Part shown: positions 9,401 through 18,184 of the stretch, one piece after another | Position numbering within the stretch: the first letter of the stretch is position 1 | Layout of the letters: every line of letters starts with the position of its first letter | Assembly (NCBI GenBank): GCA_003116995.1 | Contig: BDSL01000204.1 | Span: 1-64,000, forward strand | DNA from: Yamagishiella unicocca | Taxonomy: Eukaryota > Chlorophyta > Chlorophyceae > Chlamydomonadales > Volvocaceae | Direction of reading: 5' to 3' | DNA length: 64,000 nt | Position numbers and translations under genes: made by a program | Notes under the pieces: generated by a model | Told to the model about the DNA's origin: nothing | What the model saw: only the letters and a program-made list of their open reading frames with translations | The model's database searches: none

Positions 9401-9806
9401 TATTCTCCGCGTAATAGTACCGGGTGAGATGGACATTGACATCGATGACAACGTGGAGATTGGGAGTAGACATTACATTGTAAAGTCCATCAGCACCGAT
9501 GCTCGAAGTAATGAAACTCTAATATCACTGGAAAAGCACCCGTGCATTGATGCGAAATTGAAGGGTATTGAACATGAGCTTGACAATGACAATGCGCTTG
9601 ACGATGACAATGAGTTTGACGATGACAATGACAAACATACAGAAGTGACAAAAAAAGTGACAACAAAAAAAGTGACAATCATCAAACAGCTCAAGGTTGT
9701 CGATTACGAATATCTTGTGACCGTTATGCTAAATGCATTGAAATGTATCGCCCGTACTACAAATAGAAGAAGAACCGTAAAAAATGTAATACGATACACC
9801 AAATAA
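6486..9806 (+). CDS. Fibre-like repeat protein with peptidase S74 domain
   Basis: The frame is intact for 1106 residues. The N-terminal ~300 residues are non-repetitive and may anchor the fibre. Residues about 350-840 consist of about 45 copies of an 11-residue repeat (type IASSNVQAQTM), a pattern expected to form a beta-helical or trimeric shaft. The C-terminal domain starts at SDRRLKKN with Ser899, followed by FIAQQLEEHYPEAV. This is the peptidase S74 intramolecular chaperone that trimerises phage tail spikes and self-cleaves before that Ser. An acidic, then Lys-rich tail follows. By family knowledge the shaft is probably a virion surface fibre. At DNA level the repeat shows blocks of near-identical 66-132 bp, a sign of recent expansion. 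Confidence 0.85.
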   Translation: MTTSLPFNAALYLYLNPILSTQCNIRTTVDAEEVYNTWGHDLPSYLPDRPSNFSAEVYLTLNKDRFSITEINQAVKLDYQFDGTDSDQNLNSGVFLPLAMLPAQTTNVTPTMVEFTTSVAPFVTRGNRVKFSAIDNLTRVPFYFFSSVSTISDNGLIIYVTDPLPMQARSSGASCTFIGEEIIDPTRVALIGAARIFAQDSNAGNPYSSLDDPNIKEFDSHLYRLLYPKAVSMTPRDAYLDCVGKQVESNYRVRIGDDIIAKYAPRVDFKTVVISNGLIIEETAVLDVRGNSTLSDTIITGALTVQSNITVIGDVMISGKLDVNDMTVNHDFEIMGNLTVFGAEIRAVNIIASSNIQATDLFANSNVQAQSVIASKNVEAQNVNATFNVQALNVISLSNVLAQNVIAASNIQAQNITASTNVQARNVIASSNVQAQGFIASTYVQAQDFIASSNVQAQTMSASKNVQAVNFVASSNVQAQGIIASTFVQAQDFIASSNVQAQTMIASKNVQAVNFVASSNVQAQGIIASTYVQTQDFIASSNVQAQTVVASKNVQAVNFVASSNVQAQTVIASNNAQALNFIASSNVQAQGITASTYVQAQDVIAASNVQAQSMIASKNVQALNVIASSNVQAQGITASTYVQAQDVIAASNVQAQSMIASKNVQALNVIASSNVQAQGIIASMYVQAQDVIAASNVQAQSMIASKNVQAQSIIASSNLQAQSIIALSSIQAQSVIASTNMQAYGIVALSNIQAQSIVASMNMQAQSIVALSSIQAQDIRSMAIVHGIDFIASSNVYTRSLTATLGLQAIDITAASNIQGMNVLATSNVYAQNIVASSNIEAQSILASSSLKVQGNVMIGAANLSVVSAPMATTLTLTGVTSFACDTSTLIVKEMKAVSDRRLKKNIKRNVRRDERNDLQKLMHVAVHDFMFRGRSSPKKGFIAQQLEEHYPEAVSKIPRRMEVTCLHEANGILRVIVPGEMDIDIDDNVEIGSRHYIVKSISTDARSNETLISLEKHPCIDAKLKGIEHELDNDNALDDDNEFDDDNDKHTEVTKKVTTKKVTIIKQLKVVDYEYLVTVMLNALKCIARTTNRRRTVKNVIRYTK

Positions 9807-9822
9807 TACGATACACCAAAAG

Positions 9823-11196
9823 ATGATGTCTAATTTTGACCATCAGGACCTAAATCAGGACCTAAGAAATAGGGATCGGCTTATTAAGCCAAAAGGAGTC
9901 CCAGTACCCAAGAATAGGTTAAAAAATAGGGGATCCGAAAACAATGTGATTCAACTTATCCAAAATTTACGTGAATACAACACGAGTATTGACGTGAACT
10001 CAGATGGCGTGAACTCAGATGTCGTGAACTCAGATGGTGCGAAGTCAGATGACGTGAAGTTCCATGTACGCCAACTCAATGATTCCGTTAACAGAATCAA
10101 CGACTCTCTCCGAGAAGGGTTGACTCAATGTGCGCTACTAGAGCACAGAGTGCTGACGTGTGATGATTCCATTGTAGCTGAAATGTATGACCGGTATGAG
10201 GCCAAACTCAAGTCACTTGCACGGCTTATAGAGTCCGCTATTACAGCTCAGACGTATAACATAGTCGTTAACCAGTATGCAAACAAAGAAGAACTCGAAC
10301 GCCTAGCAGAACAACAACATAATGAGGTACTCAAGAAGACACGTGCGATACAGGGAATCCTTGTCAAAGAAACAAGAGAGGAGAGTATCTCTGAATTCCA
10401 GGACCGCACCGATCGTTTGAATGATGTCAGAAATGTCATACAAATGATAAAGTCGAGCAATATTCAACGTATGATTCTGCCAGCTGTCCCAGATAACAAT
10501 TTGATGGATCACCATACGCAAAATGAAGAACTGCGTCGAACACGTAATAAGGAACTCAAGAAGAAAGTTAAGGATGCTCTCTTGGCAAAATGTATGAAAA
10601 TGAAAAAAGAAAACATAATAAAGGCAATTGGGAGTGTTTCGGGTGTCTCGGGTGGTGCCAAGGCACCCAAAACAGTGTTGTGTAACACTTACATTATTAA
10701 CAAAGAAGGTCAAGAAGGTCAAGAATTCCATCAAGAGTCACCTCCAGAGTCACCTCCAGAGTCCCATCCAGAGTCCCATCTAGATGACGATCCAGAGGCT
10801 CGTCTAGAGACCCATTCAGATGTTAAGGATATCGAAGAGATTATCGAGTCACCATCTGCTCTTGCAAACGTCGAGGATATTGTTGAGTCACCAGCTATTG
10901 TTGCCAATGTCACAGATGCTGCCAGTGCTGCCGGCATTACTAAACGAGTACCTAGGATGAACGATAATACAGCAGCAAGTGTTCGGCGGATACCGGGTTC
11001 TTCTTCTTTGTTGGATACCCGTGCAACTCAGGCAACTCAGGCAACTCAAGCAACTCAAGCAACTCAAGCAACTCAAGCAACTCAAGCAAGTCAAGCAAGT
11101 CAGGCATCTCAGTCTAGAAAAGGTGATATTGACGATTCGAGTGATGTCAAGGTTGTCAACATCGTCTTAAAGAAGAAAGTGAAAAACAATGACTAA
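9823..11196 (+). CDS. Coiled-coil, low-complexity protein
   Basis: The predicted protein has 457 residues and starts 16 bases after the fibre gene, on the same strand. Residues about 60-270 are rich in Glu, Lys, Arg, Leu and Gln, with heptad-like spacing that suggests coiled coils. After that come short repeats (PPESPPESHPES), then a run of QAT/QAS triplets near residues 405-430 encoded by 'caactcaag' repeats, and a basic end. No known domain was recognised. Its position suggests a structural or virion partner of the upstream fibre. The repeat tract may vary between strains. Confidence 0.6.
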   Translation: MMSNFDHQDLNQDLRNRDRLIKPKGVPVPKNRLKNRGSENNVIQLIQNLREYNTSIDVNSDGVNSDVVNSDGAKSDDVKFHVRQLNDSVNRINDSLREGLTQCALLEHRVLTCDDSIVAEMYDRYEAKLKSLARLIESAITAQTYNIVVNQYANKEELERLAEQQHNEVLKKTRAIQGILVKETREESISEFQDRTDRLNDVRNVIQMIKSSNIQRMILPAVPDNNLMDHHTQNEELRRTRNKELKKKVKDALLAKCMKMKKENIIKAIGSVSGVSGGAKAPKTVLCNTYIINKEGQEGQEFHQESPPESPPESHPESHLDDDPEARLETHSDVKDIEEIIESPSALANVEDIVESPAIVANVTDAASAAGITKRVPRMNDNTAASVRRIPGSSSLLDTRATQATQATQATQATQATQATQASQASQASQSRKGDIDDSSDVKVVNIVLKKKVKNND

Positions 11197-11218
11197 AGTA
11201 TGAATAAAAGTTGATAGC

Positions 11219-12340
11219 ATGGGTGCGAGCCTAGGAAAAGATGTACATAACGAAATCTATGGAATTGTTGTTCTGCATACCAAAGCATACATCGGTTCAG
11301 CCGTGTCTGACACATCGGCAAATGAAATAGTATCCAAACGAGCAAACGTGATGATTGAAAAGGACAAAAACCTTGCAAAGTCCAGGCTTACACTGCGAAC
11401 ACTGATACAGAACCTGACCTACATGGCTCTCTGGTATATTTACCGCTGCCTGAAAGTCAGATACATCTGTGGCACAGGGCGTTTCACTGTTAATGATGTC
11501 ACAGACATCAAGAACTATGATAAAAACTGTTACAAGAAATCGATTAGCGTCCTGGCAAGGATATCCGCACACGTCCCCACATCTACGGCTTCCAAGAAAA
11601 AGAGGGACGAATATTCTGAAAGAGTGGCAAAACTGAAGGAATCTAGGGCAGCCAAATGTCTCCGAAAAGGGTACATTCAATCAAAATTGGTGCATGTTGC
11701 GATACATGGTGTGTCCATCTCACATGTGTGGAAGTATGAGAACAAGATCAACAAGCGCCTGAGAAAAGTTTTGAATGCTATGTTACACGACGCAAAGAAA
11801 AAAGAGATCAAGGGCATTCGAAAGAATTTATACACAATCATAAATGATGTAGTTAACAACATCTTTGTCAAAACATGCATGTACAAGTTCTGGTCAATTA
11901 CCAAGGAGCTTGTGCCTATGTTGTACGCCCAGGATGTTGGTAGTGAGGATTCTGGTTTCGACGAAGATGCAGGTGATCCAAGACAGATGGCGAGATTATT
12001 GACTTACATACATGCAAGGCAGGAATCTGAAAAAGATCCTTTGGATCACGATGAATCTGTCGAAGATAGCCCCATCGACCCTATTGACGAACCTGTCGAG
12101 GCTACTAGCCCTATCGACCCTATCGACGAATCTGTCAAAGCCATCCCCGTCGACCCTATCGACGAATCTGTCGAAGCCATCACTGAATCTATAAAAACCG
12201 TCGTGGAATCTATCGCTTCTGACAATAAACCAACAACCAATACGCAAGAACAGCTTCCACATGATGGGTTGGCTTCTAGTTCACAGAATCCACTGACTAC
12301 AACTACAACAACTACAGCTACAAGTACAACAAATGTATAA
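11219..12340 (+). CDS. Basic protein with Ile-Asp-Pro repeat tail
   Basis: The protein has 373 residues and starts 22 bases after the preceding gene. It begins MGASLGKD, so Gly2 could be N-myristoylated, although the usual Ser/Thr at position 6 is absent. Residues 40-240 are strongly basic and helical (Lys/Arg-rich, with YIYRCLKVRYIC). The tail is acidic with repeats of DPIDESVEA type near residues 275-320, then Thr-rich. I cannot assign a function. The three co-directional genes 6486, 9823 and 11219 may form one expression cluster. Confidence 0.6.
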   Translation: MGASLGKDVHNEIYGIVVLHTKAYIGSAVSDTSANEIVSKRANVMIEKDKNLAKSRLTLRTLIQNLTYMALWYIYRCLKVRYICGTGRFTVNDVTDIKNYDKNCYKKSISVLARISAHVPTSTASKKKRDEYSERVAKLKESRAAKCLRKGYIQSKLVHVAIHGVSISHVWKYENKINKRLRKVLNAMLHDAKKKEIKGIRKNLYTIINDVVNNIFVKTCMYKFWSITKELVPMLYAQDVGSEDSGFDEDAGDPRQMARLLTYIHARQESEKDPLDHDESVEDSPIDPIDEPVEATSPIDPIDESVKAIPVDPIDESVEAITESIKTVVESIASDNKPTTNTQEQLPHDGLASSSQNPLTTTTTTTATSTTNV

Positions 12341-12365
12341 TACAATAGTATTGGCTATGTATGAA

Positions 12366-13151
12366 CTACAGACTAGATTCATCTCCTATTTCTCCGACTT
12401 CTTTGAGCTCATCTTGCTTCTTTGACTCATCAATAGGTACCTTGGTAGGTAAAACTCTGATCCTAGGATATTTTGAGATGCTGCTGCTGTCATTCATATG
12501 ATTGATATTATTCGAAGCAAGCATGTAGCTGTGAACAAAGAGGTTGCTGCATGAACGAAGGCATATTTTTCCACAGTATAGATGGTTCCAGTGAAATCTC
12601 CTTGATAAATATCCGATTGTAAAAGCCTTTTGCAGCACACATGCGGTTCTTTTTGTCAATACGCATGGCGACATGTACGCATCTGGTACACTGATTGAAT
12701 GCGCCTTCTTGCTTCCACTCAATACTCCATACCTTACCAAGTCATCGATGAAGAAGCGACGCATGTCATCGGTCTCTTTCATGAAATATGGCACTCCTGT
12801 ACCATTGTTGACAATATTTGACATGTTATTCAAGTATAATTTTTTCTTGATGCCATTTCTGTGCCTGATAGGTATGATGTACGATGTGTACCCAGAGGAT
12901 AGACTTACTTTTGCTTTAGTTAAGCTTTGATTGTCTAGATCTAAGTTGAAGAGCCCTAGAGACTCCTCGACGAGCTCTCTGGATGCGCATGTCTCTGGGT
13001 TCTCCCCACTGTTGCTTGCTCCCCCAGCATCCGAGAACTTCCCAGTCTTTCGTTCGCGAAACAGTATCACAGCTAGACCACTGCGAATGATCGCATGTGT
13101 TTGGGGATCGCGCGCAGTATAGTGCTCAACGAGAACGACTCCAGCACCCAT
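12366..13151 (-). CDS. Nudix hydrolase
   Basis: The protein has 261 residues with a Nudix box at residues 44-66 (G, five residues, E50, seven residues, then RELVEES). Nudix enzymes hydrolyse nucleoside diphosphates linked to another group. In large DNA viruses some remove mRNA caps. The metal-binding Glu residues (E59, E62, E63) are present. The Gly expected after EEx is displaced by one (Leu65, Gly66), a small deviation. The ~120-residue C-terminal extension is Cys- and basic-rich and unrecognised. It ends convergently with the 11219 gene, 25 bases apart. Confidence 0.82.
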   Translation of the reverse strand: MGAGVVLVEHYTARDPQTHAIIRSGLAVILFRERKTGKFSDAGGASNSGENPETCASRELVEESLGLFNLDLDNQSLTKAKVSLSSGYTSYIIPIRHRNGIKKKLYLNNMSNIVNNGTGVPYFMKETDDMRRFFIDDLVRYGVLSGSKKAHSISVPDAYMSPCVLTKRTACVLQKAFTIGYLSRRFHWNHLYCGKICLRSCSNLFVHSYMLASNNINHMNDSSSISKYPRIRVLPTKVPIDESKKQDELKEVGEIGDESSL

Positions 13152-13284
13152 TGTTGTCTGTAAAAATAGATACTACTTTCTCTTTCGAGTGTCCGTTAAA
13201 ATTCCGTCAGCATTTTATGCCAGTTATATTGCCCCCCAAGCCTACAATTCTATTTTATTCGGTCAAATCATTTATTATTTATTT

Positions 13285-13450
13285 AATTATCTGTTGTCTG
13301 TTGTCTGTTGCCTGTTGCCTGTTGCCTGTTGCCTGTTGCCCGTTGCCCGTTGCCCGTTATCTGTTGCCTGTTGCCCGTTGCCTGTTACCTGTTACCTGTT
13401 GCCTGTTGCCTGTTATCTGTTGCCTGTTGCCTTTTGCCTTTTGCCTTTTT
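13285..13450. repeat. Degenerate heptamer microsatellite (TGTTGCC)
   Basis: More than 20 near-perfect copies of TGTTGCC and its variants TGTTATC, TGTTACC and CGTTGCC are seen, ending in TTTTGCC copies. They lie between the divergent Nudix 5' end and the 3' end of the 13492 gene. The repeat keeps several frames open by chance. Confidence 0.9.
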
Positions 13451-13491
13451 TTAGGGTTTGTTGTCCTTGTCGCTATAATAAGAATAAGCGC

Positions 13492-13827
13492 CTACGATCG
13501 ACGAGACAGGAAGATACGCACGATATACATGACGAACATCAGGAAGAAAATGAACATGCTGTAGGTGAACACGATGTTGAATGCGCGGTAACGCAGCTCA
13601 TCAGCGCCAAAGCATGTCTTTTTCACGTAGTTGATGTATATGACAGCATACAGGGAGATCAACATAACGTGACTACATTGGAGCATATTGAAGATGAACT
13701 CGTCATACTGAAAGATCGCCCAGTATACTGGAAGCAGCACTGCACCCAGCAGAATCAGGGTTACATCCACGACGTTTGAGCTGAACTGTTGTGTACCCGC
13801 ATAGGTATAGATCGTTGGAGTCGACAT
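13492..13827 (-). CDS. Small membrane protein, three predicted helices
   Basis: The protein has 111 residues. Hydrophobic segments at about residues 21-38 (VTLILLGAVLLPVYW), 48-66 and 82-105 (IFFLMFVMYIVRIFL) indicate three membrane helices. It ends SRRS. The ATG at 13827 is clear. No family was recognised. A virion or host membrane protein is likely. Confidence 0.6.
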   Translation of the reverse strand: MSTPTIYTYAGTQQFSSNVVDVTLILLGAVLLPVYWAIFQYDEFIFNMLQCSHVMLISLYAVIYINYVKKTCFGADELRYRAFNIVFTYSMFIFFLMFVMYIVRIFLSRRS

Positions 13828-14187
13828 GTCTCTGTATGGTCGTAAGGCAAGTTTGGTAATTGCGAAGAAAAAAAGCGTATGAAATTTTCTTTTAGCATTT
13901 TCTCTTTAATGGGAATCGTGCATTTTCATTTGTAACCGTGATGAGATATTCCAATCTTTGACATTCTTTGACATTCTTGACATTAAAATGATTGACATTA
14001 ATTTTTGACATTAATTTCCGACATTAATATTCGAAGAAATTCATATTTTAAAAAATTAAAAAAAACAAAAATATAATGACTCGTACTCAGCCTTGTCTAA
14101 CGATTACCAGGTCAACAGATATAAAGAAGATGTATTACGTATGATGTAAACAAGCCTCCACAGTACTTCATTCCAACATAATCAATC
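13828..14187. other. AT-rich intergenic region with 'gacattaat' repeats
   Basis: It separates two divergent genes. It holds imperfect copies of 'ttgacatt' (13955-14035), an A/T run (14040-14070) and a CAGATATAAAGAAG stretch about 70 bases before the 14188 start that could be a TATA-type promoter. No gene is seen. Confidence 0.5.
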
Positions 14188-14964
14188 ATGGCCGCTACTA
14201 AGATTTCAACCTCGACTCCTGCCCAGGCCGCTGCTCAGCCCTCCAGCACCAGCAGTGCTGCTGATGCTCCCGTCAAGAGGACTGTTCGTGTGAGTGTCAA
14301 GAACACTGACACTGCCAAGATTGCTCAGGACATTGCCAGTTCCATTACTCCGGCAGCAGCATCGGAGAAGGTCGACACGAAGAAGACCCCTGCAGCACTG
14401 CCCGAAGCTAACAAGGAGGATACCAAGGGAGATGATGTTGTCCCATCTACCACGGTCGAGGCACCCGTGGATATCCCCATGACCACCCGTGTCAGCCAGA
14501 TCACCCTTCGCCTGAACCTTCTGAAGGCCAACCTGACCTCTGAGGTCAAGGATTTGGAGCTCGAACTCAAGCAGCTACAAAAAGACCTTATCAAGCACAT
14601 GAAGCAGGTCACCGCGGCAAGCAAGGGCAAGAACCGCCGGAAGGCGAACAAGTCAGTCTCTGGCGAGGCTGGTGCGTCGGAGCCTCATCGCAACAGCGGT
14701 TTCCAGAAGCCAGTGGCCATCTCTAATGAACTGGCTGATTTCCTAGGTGTTCCACATGGGGACCTTCTGCCTCGCATGGAGGTCACGCGCCGGATCAACA
14801 CGTACATCCGGGAGAACAACCTTCAGAACCCCGATGATCGCCGCCAGATCCTACCCGATGATGCACTCCGCTCCATTCTCCGCACGGGTCCAGAAATTAG
14901 CATTAGCTACTTTAACTATCAGCGGTTCCTGAAAATCCACTTTGTCGCCCCTTCAACGGCCTAA
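14188..14964 (+). CDS. SWIB/MDM2-domain protein
   Basis: The protein has 258 residues. Residues about 170-252 form a SWIB domain: FQKPVAISNELADFLGV, then EVTRRINTYIRENNLQ, then ISYFNYQRFLKIHF. SWIB domains occur in chromatin-remodelling subunits and in several giant viruses and chlamydiae, probably in DNA-linked transcription roles. The N-terminal half is Ala/Thr/Pro-rich and disordered, with a Leu/Lys/Glu helix (about 108-145) that may be a coiled coil followed by basic KGKNRRKANK. Codon use is richer in G/C than in most neighbours, as is common for abundant virion proteins. Confidence 0.82.
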   Translation: MAATKISTSTPAQAAAQPSSTSSAADAPVKRTVRVSVKNTDTAKIAQDIASSITPAAASEKVDTKKTPAALPEANKEDTKGDDVVPSTTVEAPVDIPMTTRVSQITLRLNLLKANLTSEVKDLELELKQLQKDLIKHMKQVTAASKGKNRRKANKSVSGEAGASEPHRNSGFQKPVAISNELADFLGVPHGDLLPRMEVTRRINTYIRENNLQNPDDRRQILPDDALRSILRTGPEISISYFNYQRFLKIHFVAPSTA

Positions 14965-14989
14965 TTTGGATATATTGACCATAAATTGT

Positions 14990-15085
14990 AACTCATAACG
15001 TCTCTGTTATCTCTTAACGTCTCTGTTATCTCATAACGTCTCTGTTATCTCATAACGTCTCTGTTATCTCATAACATCTCTCACT
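14990..15085. repeat. 19-bp tandem repeat (ATAACGTCTCTGTTATCTC)
   Basis: About five copies follow directly after the SWIB gene. Each unit contains the inverted pair AACG/GTTA. The tract may act as a 3' end or terminator. Confidence 0.85.
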
Positions 15086-15208
15086 CATCTCACGAAAGAA
15101 AGACAAGGCTTATCTATTGGTGTCTTTACTGACCATTATCATAAATATTTGAATCAGCAATATAACAATGCATTCTAGGCTATTTAACCCTATTTGCACA
15201 CATTCAAA

Positions 15209-16111
15209 ATGCAACTCAAAGGTATTTTCGTTTTCCTGTTACTCGTGCTTGATTCTTCCTGCATGAATGCCAAGCCTGTTGTCGCGAAGCCCGTTGTGGT
15301 GAAGCCTACCAAATCGTACAACCCTGCCACAAGCGTCAACAGCAGAGCACCGTATGTCACTCGCACATACTATGGGGGACACTCATTCAATGCCTGGTTT
15401 CCCATGTATTACCCCGGCTTCAACCAGCCCGGTTACTACACACCATGGATGTACTATGGCAGCTATGGTGCTCTCATCAAATCTAGCGCAGTCATTATGG
15501 CTGTCTCCCTCGCGACCACATACGTTATCATTGGAGGTGTCATGTATCCATCTATTCGGCTTTTCTACGACAGCCAGAATTTTGAAAATGCCGAATATGT
15601 ATATGATCAGTGCATTCTTCAAAACAATGCTCTTCCACCACCTACACTTTCGCCATTGCCACCCCATGCACCACCCACTATGTCTTTAGGACCTCAAACT
15701 GTACCTTTAGGACCTCCCACTGTACCTTCGGGACCTCCCACGGTACCTTCGGGACCTCCCACAGTACCCACGGGACCTCAGACTCCTCCTCCGGTCCCTA
15801 TGTACCAAGGAGAAGTTTTGGGTAATGAGGAGCTCATTGCCACCCTGTCACCATTATTGCACTTCATAGTGGAAAATGATGCTCAGTCAGTGTTTGGAAC
15901 GGACATTTTCGAACAAACCTTCGCCACATTTAATGGGATGCTGCATAACCTCACAGGATTCACAATTGACAAGAATATGTGCAACTTCACAGTTCTTACC
16001 CCTGTCGATAGTGCATCCGGTGCCGTTGACGGTCTAGGGGCTAACCATGTGATGCTCCTTGTCATGTCTTGTGTAGTGTCCATTATCGCTATTATCGCAA
16101 CATTTGCCTAG
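15209..16111 (+). CDS. Secreted or membrane protein with GPPTVP repeats
   Basis: The ATG at 15209 is chosen. The preceding in-frame codons lack an ATG. Residues 1-17 (MQLKGIFVFLLLVLDSS) form a signal peptide ending in a Cys-Met-Asn-Ala region. A Tyr/Pro/Gly-rich segment follows, then a hydrophobic helix near residues 92-112. After that come collagen-like repeats of GPPTVPS/T type (about 165-195) and a last hydrophobic helix at the C terminus (MLLVMSCVVSIIAIIATF). The region between (about 205-270) has NFTV and NLTG sequons and may be exposed. Prolines in the GPP repeats are possible substrates of the prolyl 4-hydroxylase at 53731. Confidence 0.65.
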   Translation: MQLKGIFVFLLLVLDSSCMNAKPVVAKPVVVKPTKSYNPATSVNSRAPYVTRTYYGGHSFNAWFPMYYPGFNQPGYYTPWMYYGSYGALIKSSAVIMAVSLATTYVIIGGVMYPSIRLFYDSQNFENAEYVYDQCILQNNALPPPTLSPLPPHAPPTMSLGPQTVPLGPPTVPSGPPTVPSGPPTVPTGPQTPPPVPMYQGEVLGNEELIATLSPLLHFIVENDAQSVFGTDIFEQTFATFNGMLHNLTGFTIDKNMCNFTVLTPVDSASGAVDGLGANHVMLLVMSCVVSIIAIIATFA

Positions 16112-16536
16112 ATGCTGAAGTTTGCACAAATTCAGATGTCAGATTACAATTGAAGGTCTTTTTGAGGGTCTCTGTCTCTGAGGGTCTCTGTCTCTGACTT
16201 GTTCTTTGAGGGTCTTTTTGAGGGTCTTTGATTGTTCTTGTTTTTGAGGATCTTTGATTGTTCTTGTTTTTGAGGATCTTTGATTGTTCTTGTTTTTCTG
16301 CCGTACCGTACAAATAGTACCGTACAAATGTACGAAATTGTAGTACGTACGACAAACATTCACTATATATGTAAATGCACAGGCCATAATATGTCATTGT
16401 CAGCAGTCCTTTTGCGGCTGCTGTTAGGTTGAGTTCAGACCTGTGGGCATAGATAGGTTCACACGGCGGGTAGGGTAGAACAGATAATAGAATAGGTAAT
16501 AGTGTAGGGTAGAAATGCTAGATACTGGTAGTCAGG
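16112..16536. repeat. Intergenic region with 24-32-bp tandem repeats
   Basis: From 16150 to 16300 there are repeated 'gagggtctctgtctct' and 'tttgaggatctttgattgtt' units. The remainder (16300-16536) contains a short palindrome-like 'gtaccgtaca' pair and no credible gene. Open frames on the minus strand here are produced by the repeats. Confidence 0.7.
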
Positions 16537-17301
16537 ATGTCTAGTGTTGAGTATGATGAGACTATCTTGGAGTTGTTTGATCAAGAACTACAGCGGATTC
16601 TCAGCAAACCAGAACTAGCTCACCATATCTACCAGACATATGGGCTCGACAGGGGAGGAAGATGGTTCAAAATGGTATACGAAGAAACATTTGATATTCT
16701 CAAGCAACAGACCGACAGAGTACTGGCTGATGCGCGACAACAATCATGTCTCGTTCCAGAGAATGCATCGACAACAGACGTAGCCACCTTCGGACAACCT
16801 AATGGAGTCCCCTTCGGACACACAGATACAGCCTTGCCCCTCGGACACACAGATGGAGCCTTGCCCTTCGGACACGCAGATGGAGCTCCCCTCGGACACA
16901 CAGATAGAGCCTTGCCCTTCGGACACACAGATGGAGCTCCCTTCGGACACGCAGATGGAGCTCCCTTTGGACACGCAGATGGAGCTCCCTTTGGACACGC
17001 AGATGGAGTTCCCTTCGGACACGCAGATGGAGTTCCCTTCGGACACGCAGATGGAGTTCCCTTCGGACACGCAGATGGAGTTCCCTTCGGACACGCAGAT
17101 GGAGCTCCCTTCGGACACGCAGATGGAGCTCCCTTCGGACACGCAGACAGAGCCATGCCCTTAGGACACATAGATGGAGCCCCCAATTATGGAGAGATGT
17201 CGGCCTGGAATAACCAGCAGCAGATAGAGGGTCCACTAAGTGGTGCAGACGTTGTGGAACGCGCATTACAAATGGTTTTGCAACATGGTATCGTGTCGTG
17301 A
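16537..17301 (+). CDS. Octapeptide-repeat protein (FGHADGAP type)
   Basis: The protein has 254 residues. A non-repetitive N-terminal ~85 residues (acidic/helical) precedes about fifteen copies of an 8-residue unit (FGHADGAP, with variants LGHTDGAL and FGHADGVP) at residues about 86-210. A short unique C-terminal helix follows. The 24-bp DNA repeats are nearly identical in the centre (about 16930-17140), so they probably expand and contract. Regular His/Asp spacing could bind metal, but that is speculation. No domain is recognised. Confidence 0.6.
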   Translation: MSSVEYDETILELFDQELQRILSKPELAHHIYQTYGLDRGGRWFKMVYEETFDILKQQTDRVLADARQQSCLVPENASTTDVATFGQPNGVPFGHTDTALPLGHTDGALPFGHADGAPLGHTDRALPFGHTDGAPFGHADGAPFGHADGAPFGHADGVPFGHADGVPFGHADGVPFGHADGVPFGHADGAPFGHADGAPFGHADRAMPLGHIDGAPNYGEMSAWNNQQQIEGPLSGADVVERALQMVLQHGIVS

Positions 17302-17633
17302 TTTCGTTCAGTATACTCGTCTTAGGTTTGTTCTCCTAAAAAAGGCAAAAACAGTCGTCTTCTACGGACTTCTACGGTCTTCTACGGTCTTCTACGGTCC
17401 TCTTTGCGATTACATCTGGTTTGTCAAGAACCATGGGTGATGGCTTGCTTTCTACTTAGTTTAGTCTCGGTATTTAGTTCGTTTTTTAGTTCGTTTTTAG
17501 TTCGGTATTTAGTTGCAGTGATTAGTTGTTGTTGTTTGTGGTAGTTATTGCAGTCCTTAGCTGCAGTGATTAGCAGTCATTAGTTGCAGTCATTAGTTTC
17601 ATTAGTTTCAAGTGAAGACACGATGATTTATCA
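17302..17633. repeat. Intergenic simple repeats
   Basis: Copies of 'cttctacggt' (17360-17400), 'tagttcgtttt' (17460-17510) and 'gcagtcattagtt' (17545-17610) fill the gap between two convergent genes. No gene is seen. Confidence 0.7.
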
Positions 17634-18077
17634 TCATGCAGAGATCGTGCCAAGATCTAATTCGTTGACTTGTTCCTGAGTCAACTCCTGAATTGGTTCT
17701 TGAATCATCAACACTACTTCTTTGGGTTCATCTATTGTGGTTGTGGTTCCAAAAACGTATTCAAGCAAGTCACTCGGGATCTGTGTCATTTGATGATCAT
17801 CTTTGGTTATCACGCAAGTTTCGGACGGATCATGGTCAGGTGTCATGAAATGACCTTGTAATTCATGATGTAAGAATAACCCATGCCGATCATGAGTATC
17901 ATCTGACTGAGAAATCCGAACACGAGGCACATGCGACATCATATCTGTGTTGTTGTTACTGCTGTTGTTACTGCTATTACTGCTGCTCTGTATGAGAATT
18001 CTTTGCAGAAGTGTGTGAATAAGTAAAATTAGCAGTAGGAAGAGCAACGTATTCTTCAAACCCACTGATATTAACAT
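17634..18077 (-). CDS. Single-pass membrane protein
   Basis: The protein has 147 residues. Residues about 8-27 (KNTLLFLLLILLIHTLLQRI) form one N-terminal membrane helix. A Ser/Asn run follows (SSSNSSNNSSNNN, encoded by a 'gctgttgtta' repeat) and then a mostly polar, acidic domain with several His. This is the pattern of a type II or signal-anchored virion protein. The family is not recognised. Confidence 0.55.
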   Translation of the reverse strand: MLISVGLKNTLLFLLLILLIHTLLQRILIQSSSNSSNNSSNNNTDMMSHVPRVRISQSDDTHDRHGLFLHHELQGHFMTPDHDPSETCVITKDDHQMTQIPSDLLEYVFGTTTTIDEPKEVVLMIQEPIQELTQEQVNELDLGTISA

Positions 18078-18184
18078 GTTTATTTATCATAATAAAGGAG
18101 TCGAATAGAAGTCTACAGCTTAATTCGCGTATCGAAAGGTGGAATAGTTTTCTTTGAAAATAAGTTCAAATCAAATTAGTTCAA

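Noticed and set aside
11219..11260. Identification of the 11219 protein as a myristoylated entry-fusion membrane protein
   Set aside because: Only the MGAS start is suggestive. There is no C-terminal membrane helix or conserved Cys pattern.
16629..17266. Cys-rich and Arg-rich minus-strand frames over the octapeptide repeats
   Set aside because: They are repeat artefacts without unique N or C termini. The plus-strand gene explains the region.
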